Below are positions 47,414 to 55,764 of a stretch of DNA of 64,000 bases, piece after piece. Position numbers and translations under genes: made by a program. Origin of the DNA: a bacterium (GTDB taxonomy: Bacteria; CAIWAD01); contig JAUIFJ010000013.1 of the NCBI GenBank assembly GCA_030429345.1, positions 1-64,000 on the forward strand, in the 5' to 3' direction. Position 1 is the stretch's first letter. The number at the start of each line of letters is the position of its first letter. Below the pieces are notes generated by a model. It was not told where the DNA came from and made no database searches. It was given only the letters and a program-made list of their open reading frames with translations.

Positions 47414-48172
47414 ATGGCCGAACACCTTTTTCATTCCCTGCTGCAGCTCTTCTGGCCGGCCTCCTGCGGGCAGTGCGGGCGGCCCCTGCTTCTCGACGAA
47501 GCGCTTGCCTGCCGCGCCTGCCTGCGGAAGCACTCCGCGGCCCAGTCCGTGCTCCTGGACGAAGGCCTGAGGGTCAATGCGGCCTTCAGCTACCAGGGAC
47601 CGGTCCGGGAGTGGATCCGCCATGTCAAGGAGCACCCTGCGCCTCGTATGCTGGCCCGCATGGCCGAGGCGGACCGAAGGCCGGGGCTGCGCGGGGCGGC
47701 CTGGCTCTGCCCGGTGCCCCTGGGACCTGCCGCGCGACGGGAGCGGGGGCATAACCAGGCCGAGTGCATTGCCCGCAGTCTCTCCCTTTCTACCGAGAAC
47801 CTGGTCACACGCCCACTGCTTCGCTGCACCAGGGATCTGCGCGGCCACAAGTCCCTGGGACGGAAGGCCCGCCTGGGCCTGCATCGTGGCTACCGCATGC
47901 GACGCGGAGCGAAAGAGCTGGCCGCCTTCGCGCCGGGCGTCTGGCTGGTGGATGACGTGGTCACCACGGGCGCGACCCTGGCGGAATGCGCGGAAGTGCT
48001 CAGGGGCGCAGGCTTTCGCGTGCCGGGTGCCCTGGTGCTGGCGCGAACCCCGTGTTCCATGGATCAAACGTTGCCTGTTCAGCCATCTATTACTATGATT
48101 CGCGGTTCTTTCGAACCTTTTGGCAAGCTTCCAGGGAGCCCATGTCGCAACGCGGCGCGCATCTCTTCTTGA
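47414..48172 (+). CDS. ComF-family phosphoribosyltransferase-like protein
   Basis: A 252-residue ComF. It has a zinc-ribbon-like N-terminus (PASCGQCGRPLL, then ACRACL), the family core WLCPVPLGPAARRERGHNQA and the PRPP-binding loop VWLVDDVVTTGATL. In naturally competent species ComF helps process imported DNA, but many non-competent bacteria keep it. The C-terminal 30 residues overlap the start of the MltD gene in another frame and look unlike the family, suggesting a slightly overextended end. No ribosome site is striking. Confidence 0.88.
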   Translation: MAEHLFHSLLQLFWPASCGQCGRPLLLDEALACRACLRKHSAAQSVLLDEGLRVNAAFSYQGPVREWIRHVKEHPAPRMLARMAEADRRPGLRGAAWLCPVPLGPAARRERGHNQAECIARSLSLSTENLVTRPLLRCTRDLRGHKSLGRKARLGLHRGYRMRRGAKELAAFAPGVWLVDDVVTTGATLAECAEVLRGAGFRVPGALVLARTPCSMDQTLPVQPSITMIRGSFEPFGKLPGSPCRNAARISS

Positions 48173-50349
48173 GCAGTCGACGACTCGGCACTCTTCTCAT
48201 GCTGTTGCTGTTTGGCGCCTGTGCCCTCAGGCCGGCGCTGGAACCGGACCCGCCGTCCGCTCTCTCCGTGCCTGCGGACAGCCTGGACGAGCAGCAGCTG
48301 CAGCGCCTGGAAGCCCGCCTGGACAGCCTGAAGGAGAGCGGGTCGGATCCCGTCGCCCTGAGGCGCCTGTTCCTTGACATCCAGACCATCGACAGCGACA
48401 GCTTCGACCAGCGAAGGGATTCGTTGAGCGCAGCCGTCGCCGTGCTGTTCATGAAAAGCGTGGAAGACGTGCCGGACACAGTGCTCCAGCAGGAGACCGC
48501 CGAAGGCATCCATTCCCTGGAGTATGCCGTCGAGCAGTACGGGGATTCGCTGACCGCCGACAGCCTGGCCAGCATGCTGGTCGAGATCGAGGGAGCCGCG
48601 GAGGAGCTGGACAGCCTGCTCATCGAAGGGCCGGAAGTCGCTGGAGCCCTGCCCGGGATTCCCCATGCGGACAACGAACGCGTGGCCCACATGGTCGAGT
48701 ACTTCACCAGCGGCAAAGGGCGCAAGTACTACGAGATCTGGCTCAGCCGCTACCCGGAAATGGAGCGCCACATCCTGCCCATCCTGCGCGAGGAAGGGGT
48801 GCCCGAAGACCTGATCTTCCTCTCCATGATCGAATCCGGATTCCGCATCAAGGCCCGCAGCCGGGCCCGCGCCGTCGGCCCCTGGCAGTTCATCGCCAGC
48901 ACGGCGCGCATCTCCGGCCTGCGTGTCGACTACTGGGTCGACGAGCGTGTCGACCTGGAAAAATCGACCCGCGCCGCCGCCGGGCTGCTGCGCAGCCTCT
49001 ACGGCACCTATGAGGATTGGTACCTGGCTTTCGGAGCCTACAACGCGGGGCCAGGCAACATCAACCGCGCCATGCGCCGCGCGGGCGGATCGCGGGATTT
49101 CTGGCAGCTGCGTCGCCTCCCCGCCGAAACCCGCAACTATGTCCCGACCTACCTGGCCGCGCGGCAGGTCTTCCGTGAAATGGACCTGCACGGTTTCCGC
49201 CTGGAAGAGGCCGCGGATCCTCCGCTCTTTGCCCGCATCCATGTGCCCGGCGCTCTCAACCTGGACCGGGTGGGGGACCTGCTGGGCGTGAGCGAGGACC
49301 AGGTGCGGGAATGGAATCCCCAGTTCCGCCGCTTCTGCACCGCGCCAGAAGGCAGCGAGGTGCTGGTGCCGCAGGAACAGGGCGAATCCTTCGCCAAGTC
49401 CATTGCCGCCCTGCCCGACGACGCCTTCCAGCAATGGAAGCGCTACAAGGTCCGCGGGGGAGACACCCTGAGCGAGATCGCCGCACGTCACGGAATCGGG
49501 CTCTCGAGCCTGCTCAGCGCCAACAAGCTGCGCTCGCGCAGCATCATCCGCCCCGGGCAGAACCTGCTGATCCCCGTGCCGGAGGGCGCGACGCCGCTTC
49601 GACTGAGCGGTCAGGCGGGCACGCAGGAAGGGCGCGGGACCTGGACCGTGGCCAGCGGGGACGTGCTGTCCCTGATCGCCAACCGGGCCGGCTGCAGCGT
49701 GGCCGACCTGAGGCGCTGGAACAACCTGCGCCGGGACCGGATCTACCCGGGGCAGGTGCTCTATACGAGCGCGCCGGGCGGACAGGGTTCCGCCCCGTCG
49801 AGCTCCGGCACCACGGCCACACGCAGCTATACGGTGCGCAAGGGAGACACGGCCAGCGAGATCGCCGAGCGTTTCGGCATCGGATTGAGCCGCCTGCGCG
49901 AGGCCAACGGCCTGAGCCGCCGTGCAACGATCCGGGTGGGCCAGGAACTGAGAATTCCCGACGCCGACCTGAGTCGCGTCCAGGCGCCGGCAGCGCCGGA
50001 GAGACAAGAGAGCTCCGGAAGGAGCCACAAGATCCGATCCGGTGAAACCCTGGAGAAGATTGCCGCCCGCTATGGCGTGAGCCAGGGCGAGCTGATCCGG
50101 CTGAACGAGCTTAGCCGTCCGGACCGCATTCGCGCGGGAGCCGTCCTGCGGATTCCGGACACGGCCTCCGAACAGGGCGCCGAAGTGACGCACTCCCGGC
50201 GCTATACCGTGCGCCAGGGAGACACGCTCTGGGAGTTGGCCCGGGACCACGGAGTAAGCGTGAAGGAGCTGAAAGAATGGAACAACTTGAGTTCCAATAC
50301 GATTCAGCCGGGAACGAAGCTGATCATCCGCAACCGGGCGGAAGGCTGA
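48142..50349 (+). CDS. mltD: membrane-bound lytic transglycosylase with five LysM domains (MltD-type)
   Basis: About 735 residues. The ATG at 48142 follows AGGGAG and gives a lipoprotein signal (lipobox LLFGAC); it overlaps comF by 31 bp. The transglycosylase domain at about 205-330 carries the catalytic Glu in FLSMIESGFRIKARS, with GPWQFIASTAR and AFGAYNAGPGNINRAM. Five LysM repeats follow, starting near residues 433, 500, 562, 628 and 686 (e.g. YKVRGGDTLSEIAARHGI, YTVRQGDTLWELARDHGV). It cuts glycan strands of peptidoglycan during wall turnover. Its last 73 bases also encode the start of the downstream DNA-binding protein. Confidence 0.95.
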   Translation: MSQRGAHLFLSSRRLGTLLMLLLFGACALRPALEPDPPSALSVPADSLDEQQLQRLEARLDSLKESGSDPVALRRLFLDIQTIDSDSFDQRRDSLSAAVAVLFMKSVEDVPDTVLQQETAEGIHSLEYAVEQYGDSLTADSLASMLVEIEGAAEELDSLLIEGPEVAGALPGIPHADNERVAHMVEYFTSGKGRKYYEIWLSRYPEMERHILPILREEGVPEDLIFLSMIESGFRIKARSRARAVGPWQFIASTARISGLRVDYWVDERVDLEKSTRAAAGLLRSLYGTYEDWYLAFGAYNAGPGNINRAMRRAGGSRDFWQLRRLPAETRNYVPTYLAARQVFREMDLHGFRLEEAADPPLFARIHVPGALNLDRVGDLLGVSEDQVREWNPQFRRFCTAPEGSEVLVPQEQGESFAKSIAALPDDAFQQWKRYKVRGGDTLSEIAARHGIGLSSLLSANKLRSRSIIRPGQNLLIPVPEGATPLRLSGQAGTQEGRGTWTVASGDVLSLIANRAGCSVADLRRWNNLRRDRIYPGQVLYTSAPGGQGSAPSSSGTTATRSYTVRKGDTASEIAERFGIGLSRLREANGLSRRATIRVGQELRIPDADLSRVQAPAAPERQESSGRSHKIRSGETLEKIAARYGVSQGELIRLNELSRPDRIRAGAVLRIPDTASEQGAEVTHSRRYTVRQGDTLWELARDHGVSVKELKEWNNLSSNTIQPGTKLIIRNRAEG

Positions 50350-50624
50350 ACCGGGAGGAGCTTCTTCGTCGCATTGCCCGCAGCAGCGGACTGCGTCGCG
50401 AGGAGGTGTCGGTGGTCCTGGAGGGAGTGCTCGAGGAGATCCGGGAAACCCTGGCCGCCGGCGGCCGCGTGGAACTGCGCGGTTTCGGCGTCTTCCAGCT
50501 GGCGACCCGCAAGGCCCGGCCGGCGCGCAATCCGCGCAGCGGCGAAGAGGTCTGGTTGCCCGAGCGCCAGGTGGCGGTCTTCAAGGCCGCGGAAAAAATG
50601 AAACGACAGATAGACAACGGATAA
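50277..50624 (+). CDS. HU/IHF-family DNA-binding protein
   Basis: A 115-residue nucleoid protein. The core from about residue 24 matches HU/IHF: LNREELLRRIARSSGL, VVLEGVLEEIRETLAAGG, VELRGFGVFQLATRKARPA and the DNA-intercalating arm with RNPRSGEE, followed by the final helix. The only start codon is ATG 50277, which lies 73 bp inside mltD; AGGAG about eight bases upstream within mltD supports it. The first 23 residues are thus an unusual Gln/Asp-rich extension. It shares a transcript with the ribosomal peptide 21 bp downstream. Confidence 0.92.
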   Translation: MEQLEFQYDSAGNEADHPQPGGRLNREELLRRIARSSGLRREEVSVVLEGVLEEIRETLAAGGRVELRGFGVFQLATRKARPARNPRSGEEVWLPERQVAVFKAAEKMKRQIDNG

Positions 50625-50645
50625 CCAACTTTCGGGAGGCCGATC

Positions 50646-50735
50646 GTGCCCTGCGGAAAAAAGCGGAAGCGTGCCAAGATCTCGACGCACAAGCGCAAGA
50701 AGCGGCTGCGCAAGAACCGCCACAAGAAAAAATAG
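50646..50735 (+). CDS. AURKAIP1/COX24-domain small ribosomal protein, 29 residues
   Basis: A 30-codon gene starting at GTG with GGGAGG six bases upstream. The product is almost entirely basic (VPCGKKRKRAKISTHKRK, then RLRKNRHKKK) and matches the short AURKAIP1/COX24-type peptides of FCB bacteria, which are accessory proteins of the small ribosomal subunit. It is easily missed because of its length. It follows an HU/IHF gene and precedes a weak hairpin around 50742-50775 lacking a U-tract. From 50736 to 50874 nothing else is evident. Confidence 0.88.
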   Translation: MPCGKKRKRAKISTHKRKKRLRKNRHKKK

Positions 50736-50874
50736 GCCGTGAGCAACCGTTCCTGCGGACGGTTGTTCGCTCCGCCTTTGAACGACCCCTGCACGCGACG
50801 GAGCCGACAGTGCCCGTGGCGGACGGGGGTTGTTTCATTTCATCAGGCCATGTCTCACAATCCTTCCTGCAGCC

Positions 50875-52287
50875 ATGAGTGACGAGAAGATCCTCAGCAT
50901 CACCCACCTGGCCCGCCAGCTGAGCCGGCGGCTGGAAGAGGACTTTCCGCCCTGCTGGGTCAAAGGGGAGCTCTCCGGCTACAAGAAACACGGCAGCGGG
51001 CACCACTACTTCACCCTCAAGGACGAGCAGTCCCGCTTCAGCGCCGTTCTGTGGCGCAGCCGGGCGGCCCGGCTGAGCTTCGATCCGGCCGACGGCCAGC
51101 AGGTCGAGGCCTTCGTGCAGCTGGTCTTCTACGGCCCCGGCGGCCGCCTGCAGCTGGATGTAAGACAAATGCGCCCAGGCGGCCTGGGCGAGCTGATGCG
51201 GCGCTTTCTTGAGCTCAAGGAACGCCTGCTGCGGGAAGGCCTCTTCGACGAGGAGCGCAAGCGTCCGCTGCCCGCCTTTCCCGCGCATGTGGGCCTGCTG
51301 ACGGCGGCCGGCGGAGCTGCCCTGCGGGACCTGCAGAGCGTGCTCGCGCGGCGCTGGCCGGGTCTGCGGACGACCTTGTGCCCCACGCCCGTGCAGGGCC
51401 CCGAGGCCGGACCGGCCCTGGCGCGCAACCTGGAGCGCCTGCAGCAGGTGCCGGGGCTGGACCTGATCATCCTGGGCCGGGGCGGTGGCAGCTTCGAGGA
51501 CCTCTTCGCCTTCAACGACGAGCAGCTGGCGCGGGCGATTGCCGCCTGTCCCGTGCCGGTGATCAGTGCCGTGGGCCACGAGGTGGATCACAGCATCAGC
51601 GACATGGTCGCCGACCTGCGCGCGCCGACCCCGTCCGCCGCCGCGGAACTGGCCGTGCCCCTCAAGGAGGAGGTCCAGGAGGAGCTGCTCCGCCTGAAGC
51701 GGGATCTCGACCAGGGCCTGGCTCGCCGGCTTGGGGAAGCGCGTCGCCAGCTGGACAGCCTGCGCAGGCACCGCGGCCTCTTCCTGCCGCACCTGCGCCT
51801 GCGCGAAGCGAGGCAGCGCATCGACGAGGCCCTGCAGGGCCTGCTGCGCGGCATGGAGCGAAGCGCCAGGAACGAAGAGCAGCGCCTGCGCGCGCTCTCC
51901 GATCGGGGGGCGCTGGCCCTGCGTTCGCAGGCCCGCCAGTCCGGCGAAGCCCTGCGGGGCCTGGAGCCGCGCCTGCAGGCGGCCCTGCGCCGTCGGGCCC
52001 TGGCGGCGGGCGAGGGGCTGGGCGCTTTTCCCGGGCGCCTGGTGCGGGCCCTGCTGACGCAATTGGCCCGGCGTCAGGAGGACCTGCGGGCCCTCGAAGC
52101 GCGCCTGCTGAGGCAGGAGGCGGGCGAGCGGCGCCGGCAGGCCTTGGCCCAGGGCTACGCGGAGGTGCTGGACGAAGACGGCCGCTGGCTGCGCCGCAAG
52201 GAGGATCTCCCCGCCGCAGGCCCGTTGCGACTGGGATTCCAGGACGGCGAGCGGGAGATTCACCTTCCCCCGTCGACCGAGCGCTGA
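50875..52287 (+). CDS. xseA: exodeoxyribonuclease VII large subunit
   Basis: A 470-residue XseA. The ATG at 50875 opens the conserved N-terminal OB-fold (ILSITHLARQLSRRLEEDFP, VKGELSGYKKHGSGHHYFTL). The nuclease domain contains LIILGRGGGSFEDLFAFND, VPVISAVGHEVDHSISDMV and RAPTPSAAAE. A long Arg/Glu-rich coiled-coil arm follows, as in the family, and the end is IHLPPSTER. With XseB it degrades single-stranded DNA in repair. An upstream start at 50830 would add 15 unrelated residues. Confidence 0.96.
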   Translation: MSDEKILSITHLARQLSRRLEEDFPPCWVKGELSGYKKHGSGHHYFTLKDEQSRFSAVLWRSRAARLSFDPADGQQVEAFVQLVFYGPGGRLQLDVRQMRPGGLGELMRRFLELKERLLREGLFDEERKRPLPAFPAHVGLLTAAGGAALRDLQSVLARRWPGLRTTLCPTPVQGPEAGPALARNLERLQQVPGLDLIILGRGGGSFEDLFAFNDEQLARAIAACPVPVISAVGHEVDHSISDMVADLRAPTPSAAAELAVPLKEEVQEELLRLKRDLDQGLARRLGEARRQLDSLRRHRGLFLPHLRLREARQRIDEALQGLLRGMERSARNEEQRLRALSDRGALALRSQARQSGEALRGLEPRLQAALRRRALAAGEGLGAFPGRLVRALLTQLARRQEDLRALEARLLRQEAGERRRQALAQGYAEVLDEDGRWLRRKEDLPAAGPLRLGFQDGEREIHLPPSTER

Positions 52288-52341
52288 CAGAAAATGTTGA
52301 TCTCGGAATCGTCCGAGAAGCGAAGGAACAAGGACACTCAC

Positions 52342-52596
52342 ATGGCCAAGAAGGAAAGCTTCGAGCAGGCCCTGGGCCGCCTCGAGGAGATTGTCACACG
52401 GCTGGAGGACGGCGAACTGCCGCTGGAGGAATGCCTGAGCCAGTACCGCGAAGGCCTGCGCCTGCACAAGGTCTGCCAGGAGCGCCTGGCGCGGGTGGAA
52501 GAGGAATTGAGCCGTTACCTTGACGAGGACGGCGAACTGCGCCCCCTGGACGAGCCCGGTCGGGCCGCGTCCGGAGAACTCTTCGATTCTGCCTGA
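52342..52596 (+). CDS. xseB: exodeoxyribonuclease VII small subunit
   Basis: An 84-residue partner of XseA. The core FEQALGRLEEIVTRLEDGEL, LEECLSQYREGLRLHKVC and the following helix match XseB; the acidic C-terminal tail is variable. The ATG at 52342 gives the usual start; an in-frame codon at 52294 would add 16 residues. It lies 54 bp after xseA and 10 bp before nadK. Confidence 0.93.
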   Translation: MAKKESFEQALGRLEEIVTRLEDGELPLEECLSQYREGLRLHKVCQERLARVEEELSRYLDEDGELRPLDEPGRAASGELFDSA

Positions 52597-52606
52597 GGGA
52601 AAAGCC

Positions 52607-53479
52607 ATGCGATTCGGAATCCGGGGCAAGGCGCGCCGGGCGGCCCTGCGCAAGGTGCTGCCCCGCCTGCTCGCCGAGCTGCGCGATCTGGGACAGGAGT
52701 GCCTGCTGGCCGAGGAGCTGGCGGAGCTGGCCTGGAGCGCAGAGGAGAACGGCCCGAGGGTCGAGCGGGTTTCCGCGGCGGAGCTCTCGGCCTCCTGCGA
52801 CATCCTCCTTTCCCTTGGCGGAGATGGCGCCATGCTCGGGGCGGTCCGCGACCTGGAACACGATCGTCCCGTTCTTGGTCTGCAGATGGGCCACCTGGGC
52901 TTCCTGACCTCGCTGCATCCGGATGCCCTGCGCAAGGGCCTGGAGCAGGTGATCCGCGGAGAGGCCATCGAGGAGCGCCGCATGACCCTGGAACTGGAGC
53001 TGAAGGATTCGAACGGCACGCGCCGCGCGAGGGCGCTGAACGACATCGTGCTCCACAGCGCCCGGCCCGGACGCATTACGCGCATCCGCACGCGCATCGA
53101 CCGGGTGGATCTCTTCAGCCTGGTCGGCGACGGGTTGATCCACGCCACACCGACGGGCTCGACGGCCTACAGCCTGAGCGGAGGAGGCCCCCTGATGGAC
53201 CCGAGCATGGAGGCGATCCTGCTCACTCCGCTGATGGCGCACAGCCTGACGCACCGCCCGATGGTGCTGGGGCCCGAAGCCGTCATCGAAAGCCGGGCCG
53301 GCGAACGCGGAGCGCCGCTGAAGGTCACCGTCGACGGCCAGCTGGCCTTCCGGCTGCGGCGCGAGGCCAGCATCCGGGTCTGCCGCGGCCCGCGTCCGGC
53401 GCGCCTGCTGCATCTGGACCAGCAGGGATTCCTGAAGACCCTGCGCGACAAACTGCAATGGAACCGGGAGGAGAGCTAA
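52607..53479 (+). CDS. nadK: NAD(+) kinase
   Basis: A 290-residue NAD kinase, which makes NADP. Signature motifs are ILLSLGGDGAMLGAVRDL, LQMGHLGFLTSL, ALNDIVLH and ATPTGSTAYSLSGGGPLMDP. GAGGGA precedes the ATG at 52607. It is followed with no gap by ftsY, whose GTG begins at the next base. Confidence 0.95.
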   Translation: MRFGIRGKARRAALRKVLPRLLAELRDLGQECLLAEELAELAWSAEENGPRVERVSAAELSASCDILLSLGGDGAMLGAVRDLEHDRPVLGLQMGHLGFLTSLHPDALRKGLEQVIRGEAIEERRMTLELELKDSNGTRRARALNDIVLHSARPGRITRIRTRIDRVDLFSLVGDGLIHATPTGSTAYSLSGGGPLMDPSMEAILLTPLMAHSLTHRPMVLGPEAVIESRAGERGAPLKVTVDGQLAFRLRREASIRVCRGPRPARLLHLDQQGFLKTLRDKLQWNREES

Positions 53480-54403
53480 GTGGGACTGCTGGGGAAATTC
53501 TCGCGGGCACTGAGCCGCAGCCGCGACTCCCTTGGCGAACGCATTCGCCAGCTGGCCGGCGTGGGCCGGCGCCTCGACGCCGAACTGCTCGAGGAACTGG
53601 AGGAGGCCCTGCTGGTCTCCGACCTGGGGCCGGACCTGTGTGATACGGTGATCCATGCCCTGCGCGAACGGGCAAAGCTCGATTCCGGCACCGGCCTGGC
53701 GAAGATGATCGAGGAAGAGCTGCTCAAGGCCATGGGCGAGCGGCAGCAGGACGCGCCGCGCCCCCCGGCCGGAGAGCTGCGGGTGATCCTGGTCGTCGGG
53801 GTCAACGGCGCCGGCAAGACCACCACCATCGGCAAGCTGGCGCACCGCCTGCGCGAAGAGGGCGGCCAGGTGATGATCGCCGCCGCCGACACCTTCCGCG
53901 CCGCGGCCATCGAGCAGCTGGAGCGCTGGGCCGAACGCGCCGGTGCGCAGCTGGTCAAGTCGAAACCCGGGGCTGATCCCGCGGCGGTGGCCTACGACGC
54001 CCTGGGCGCGGCGAAGGCCCGCGGTTGTGACACGCTTCTGGTCGACACGGCCGGCCGGCTGCAGAACAAGAAGAACCTGATGCAGGAACTGGAAAAAATG
54101 GGCCGCGTGCTCGGACGCGCCCTGCCCGGCGCGCCCCACGAGGTGCTGCTGGTGCTGGACGGCACGACAGGCCAGAACGCCCTGAGCCAGGCGCGGCTCT
54201 TCAGCGAGGCCAGCGGCGTCAACGGCCTGGTGGTGACCAAGCTCGACGGCACGGCCCGCGGCGGCATTGCCCTGGCGATCCACCGCGAGCTGGGCCTGCC
54301 CCTGCGCTGGGTCGGCACGGGCGAGGGCATCGACGACCTGCAGCCCTTCGACGCCGGCCTGTATACGCGCGCCCTATTCGAGGAGCTCAAGCTGGATGAG
54401 TAG
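53480..54403 (+). CDS. ftsY: signal recognition particle receptor FtsY
   Basis: A 307-residue GTPase that docks SRP-ribosome complexes at the membrane for co-translational insertion. GTP-binding motifs: VGVNGAGKTTTIGKLAH, AADTFRAAAIEQLERW, LVDTAGRLQNKKNLMQEL and VTKLDGTARGGIALAI. It has the short N-terminal form without a long acidic A-domain. It starts at GTG immediately after nadK and overlaps rimO by eight bases. Confidence 0.96.
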   Translation: MGLLGKFSRALSRSRDSLGERIRQLAGVGRRLDAELLEELEEALLVSDLGPDLCDTVIHALRERAKLDSGTGLAKMIEEELLKAMGERQQDAPRPPAGELRVILVVGVNGAGKTTTIGKLAHRLREEGGQVMIAAADTFRAAAIEQLERWAERAGAQLVKSKPGADPAAVAYDALGAAKARGCDTLLVDTAGRLQNKKNLMQELEKMGRVLGRALPGAPHEVLLVLDGTTGQNALSQARLFSEASGVNGLVVTKLDGTARGGIALAIHRELGLPLRWVGTGEGIDDLQPFDAGLYTRALFEELKLDE

Positions 54404-55751
54404 CAAACCCGGCCTCTATGTCCACACGGTGGGCTGCGCCAAGAACCTGGTCGATTCGGAAATGCTGGCCGGCCTGGCCGGGGAGCGCGTGCGCCTGGTC
54501 GATGAAGGCGAGCAGGCGGACCTGATCGTGGTCAACACCTGCGGCTTCATCGACGCCGCCAAGACCGAGAGCATCGACGCCGTCATGGAGGCCGTGCAGC
54601 TGAAGGGCGAGCAGCCCGGGCGCAAGGTCTTCGTGATGGGCTGCCTGAGCAAGCGCTACCGGGAAGAGATCCGCGCCGAGATCCCGGAAGTCGACGGCGT
54701 ATACGGAGTCGGCGAGTTCCAGGCCGTGCTGCACGACGCCGGGCTTTCCGGAGCGGCCAGCGTGCCGCCGGAGCTGGAAGTCTTCGAGCGGCGTACCCTG
54801 CTCGGCCCCTCGCACAGCGCCTACCTGCGCATCTCCGACGGCTGCAACCAGCACTGCACCTATTGCGCGATTCCCGGTATGCGCGGCCGCATGGTCAGCC
54901 GGCCCTTCGAGGACCTGCTGCACGAGGCGCGCTCGCTGGCCGGGCGCGGAGTGGTCGAGCTGAATGTGATCGGGCAGGAGATCTCGAGCTACGGCGAGGA
55001 TCTGGGCGCCAACCGCATCGGCGAACTGGTGCGCGAGCTGGGGCAGCTGCCGATTCCCTGGATCCGCCTGCTCTACAGCCATCCTCCCAAGGTCGACCGC
55101 GCCTTTGCCGAGGCCATCTCCGAAGCGCCCTCCGTCCTGCCCTACCTGGACTTTCCCGTGGAACATGTCAGCGGGGCCGTGCTGCGCCGCATGGCGCGCA
55201 AGGGCAATGCCGAAAGCCTTGCCGGGACCATGCGCATGCTGCGCGAGGTCAATCCGGGCATGGTGATCCGCACCTCGATCATCGTCGGGTTTCCGGGAGA
55301 AAAAGAAGAGCACGTGCAGGAGCTGCTGGACTTCATGGAGTACAGCCCCTTCGACCGGCTGGGCGTTTTCTGCTACAGCCCGGAAGAGAACACGCCCAGC
55401 TTCCGCTACCCGGACCAGGTGCCCAGGGAAGAGGCCGAAGAGCGCAAACGCCGCGTGATGGAAAAGCAGATGGAGCTGAGCCTCTCCGCCAACCAGGACC
55501 TGATCGGGCGGGAAGAGTGGGTGCTGGTCGACGAGGTGGATCCGCAGGCCGGCATTTCGGAAGCGCGCAGCTGGCGCGACGCCCTCGAGATCGACAATAC
55601 GGTGGAAATCCAGACCGCCTGCCAGCCGGGCAGCTTCGTTCCGGTGCGCTATGTGGACGCCGGCGAGTACGACCTGCGCGCCGAAAAGCTGGACCGCGAG
55701 CCGCAGGGGAACCCCGGAAAGGGGCCGGGAGTCCACCCTGTCAGGACCTAA
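54396..55751 (+). CDS. rimO: ribosomal protein S12 methylthiotransferase RimO
   Basis: A 451-residue radical-SAM methylthiotransferase that modifies Asp of ribosomal protein uS12. The N-terminal iron-sulfur domain has VGCAKNLVDSEML, VVNTCGFIDAAK and MGCLSKRYREE; the radical-SAM motif is DGCNQHCTYCAIPGMRGR, where CxxxCxxC binds the second cluster; the TRAM domain ends the protein. ATG at 54396 overlaps ftsY and follows GAGGAG by ten bases. The GCAKN rather than MiaB-type spacing and the CAIP loop favour RimO over MiaB. Confidence 0.94.
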   Translation: MSSKPGLYVHTVGCAKNLVDSEMLAGLAGERVRLVDEGEQADLIVVNTCGFIDAAKTESIDAVMEAVQLKGEQPGRKVFVMGCLSKRYREEIRAEIPEVDGVYGVGEFQAVLHDAGLSGAASVPPELEVFERRTLLGPSHSAYLRISDGCNQHCTYCAIPGMRGRMVSRPFEDLLHEARSLAGRGVVELNVIGQEISSYGEDLGANRIGELVRELGQLPIPWIRLLYSHPPKVDRAFAEAISEAPSVLPYLDFPVEHVSGAVLRRMARKGNAESLAGTMRMLREVNPGMVIRTSIIVGFPGEKEEHVQELLDFMEYSPFDRLGVFCYSPEENTPSFRYPDQVPREEAEERKRRVMEKQMELSLSANQDLIGREEWVLVDEVDPQAGISEARSWRDALEIDNTVEIQTACQPGSFVPVRYVDAGEYDLRAEKLDREPQGNPGKGPGVHPVRT

Positions 55752-55764
55752 TGCAGGAGAGTGT

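Noticed and set aside
50742-50775. Terminator after the small ribosomal peptide gene
   Set aside because: There is a hairpin (AACCGT with ACGGTT) but no U-tract, so I do not call it.
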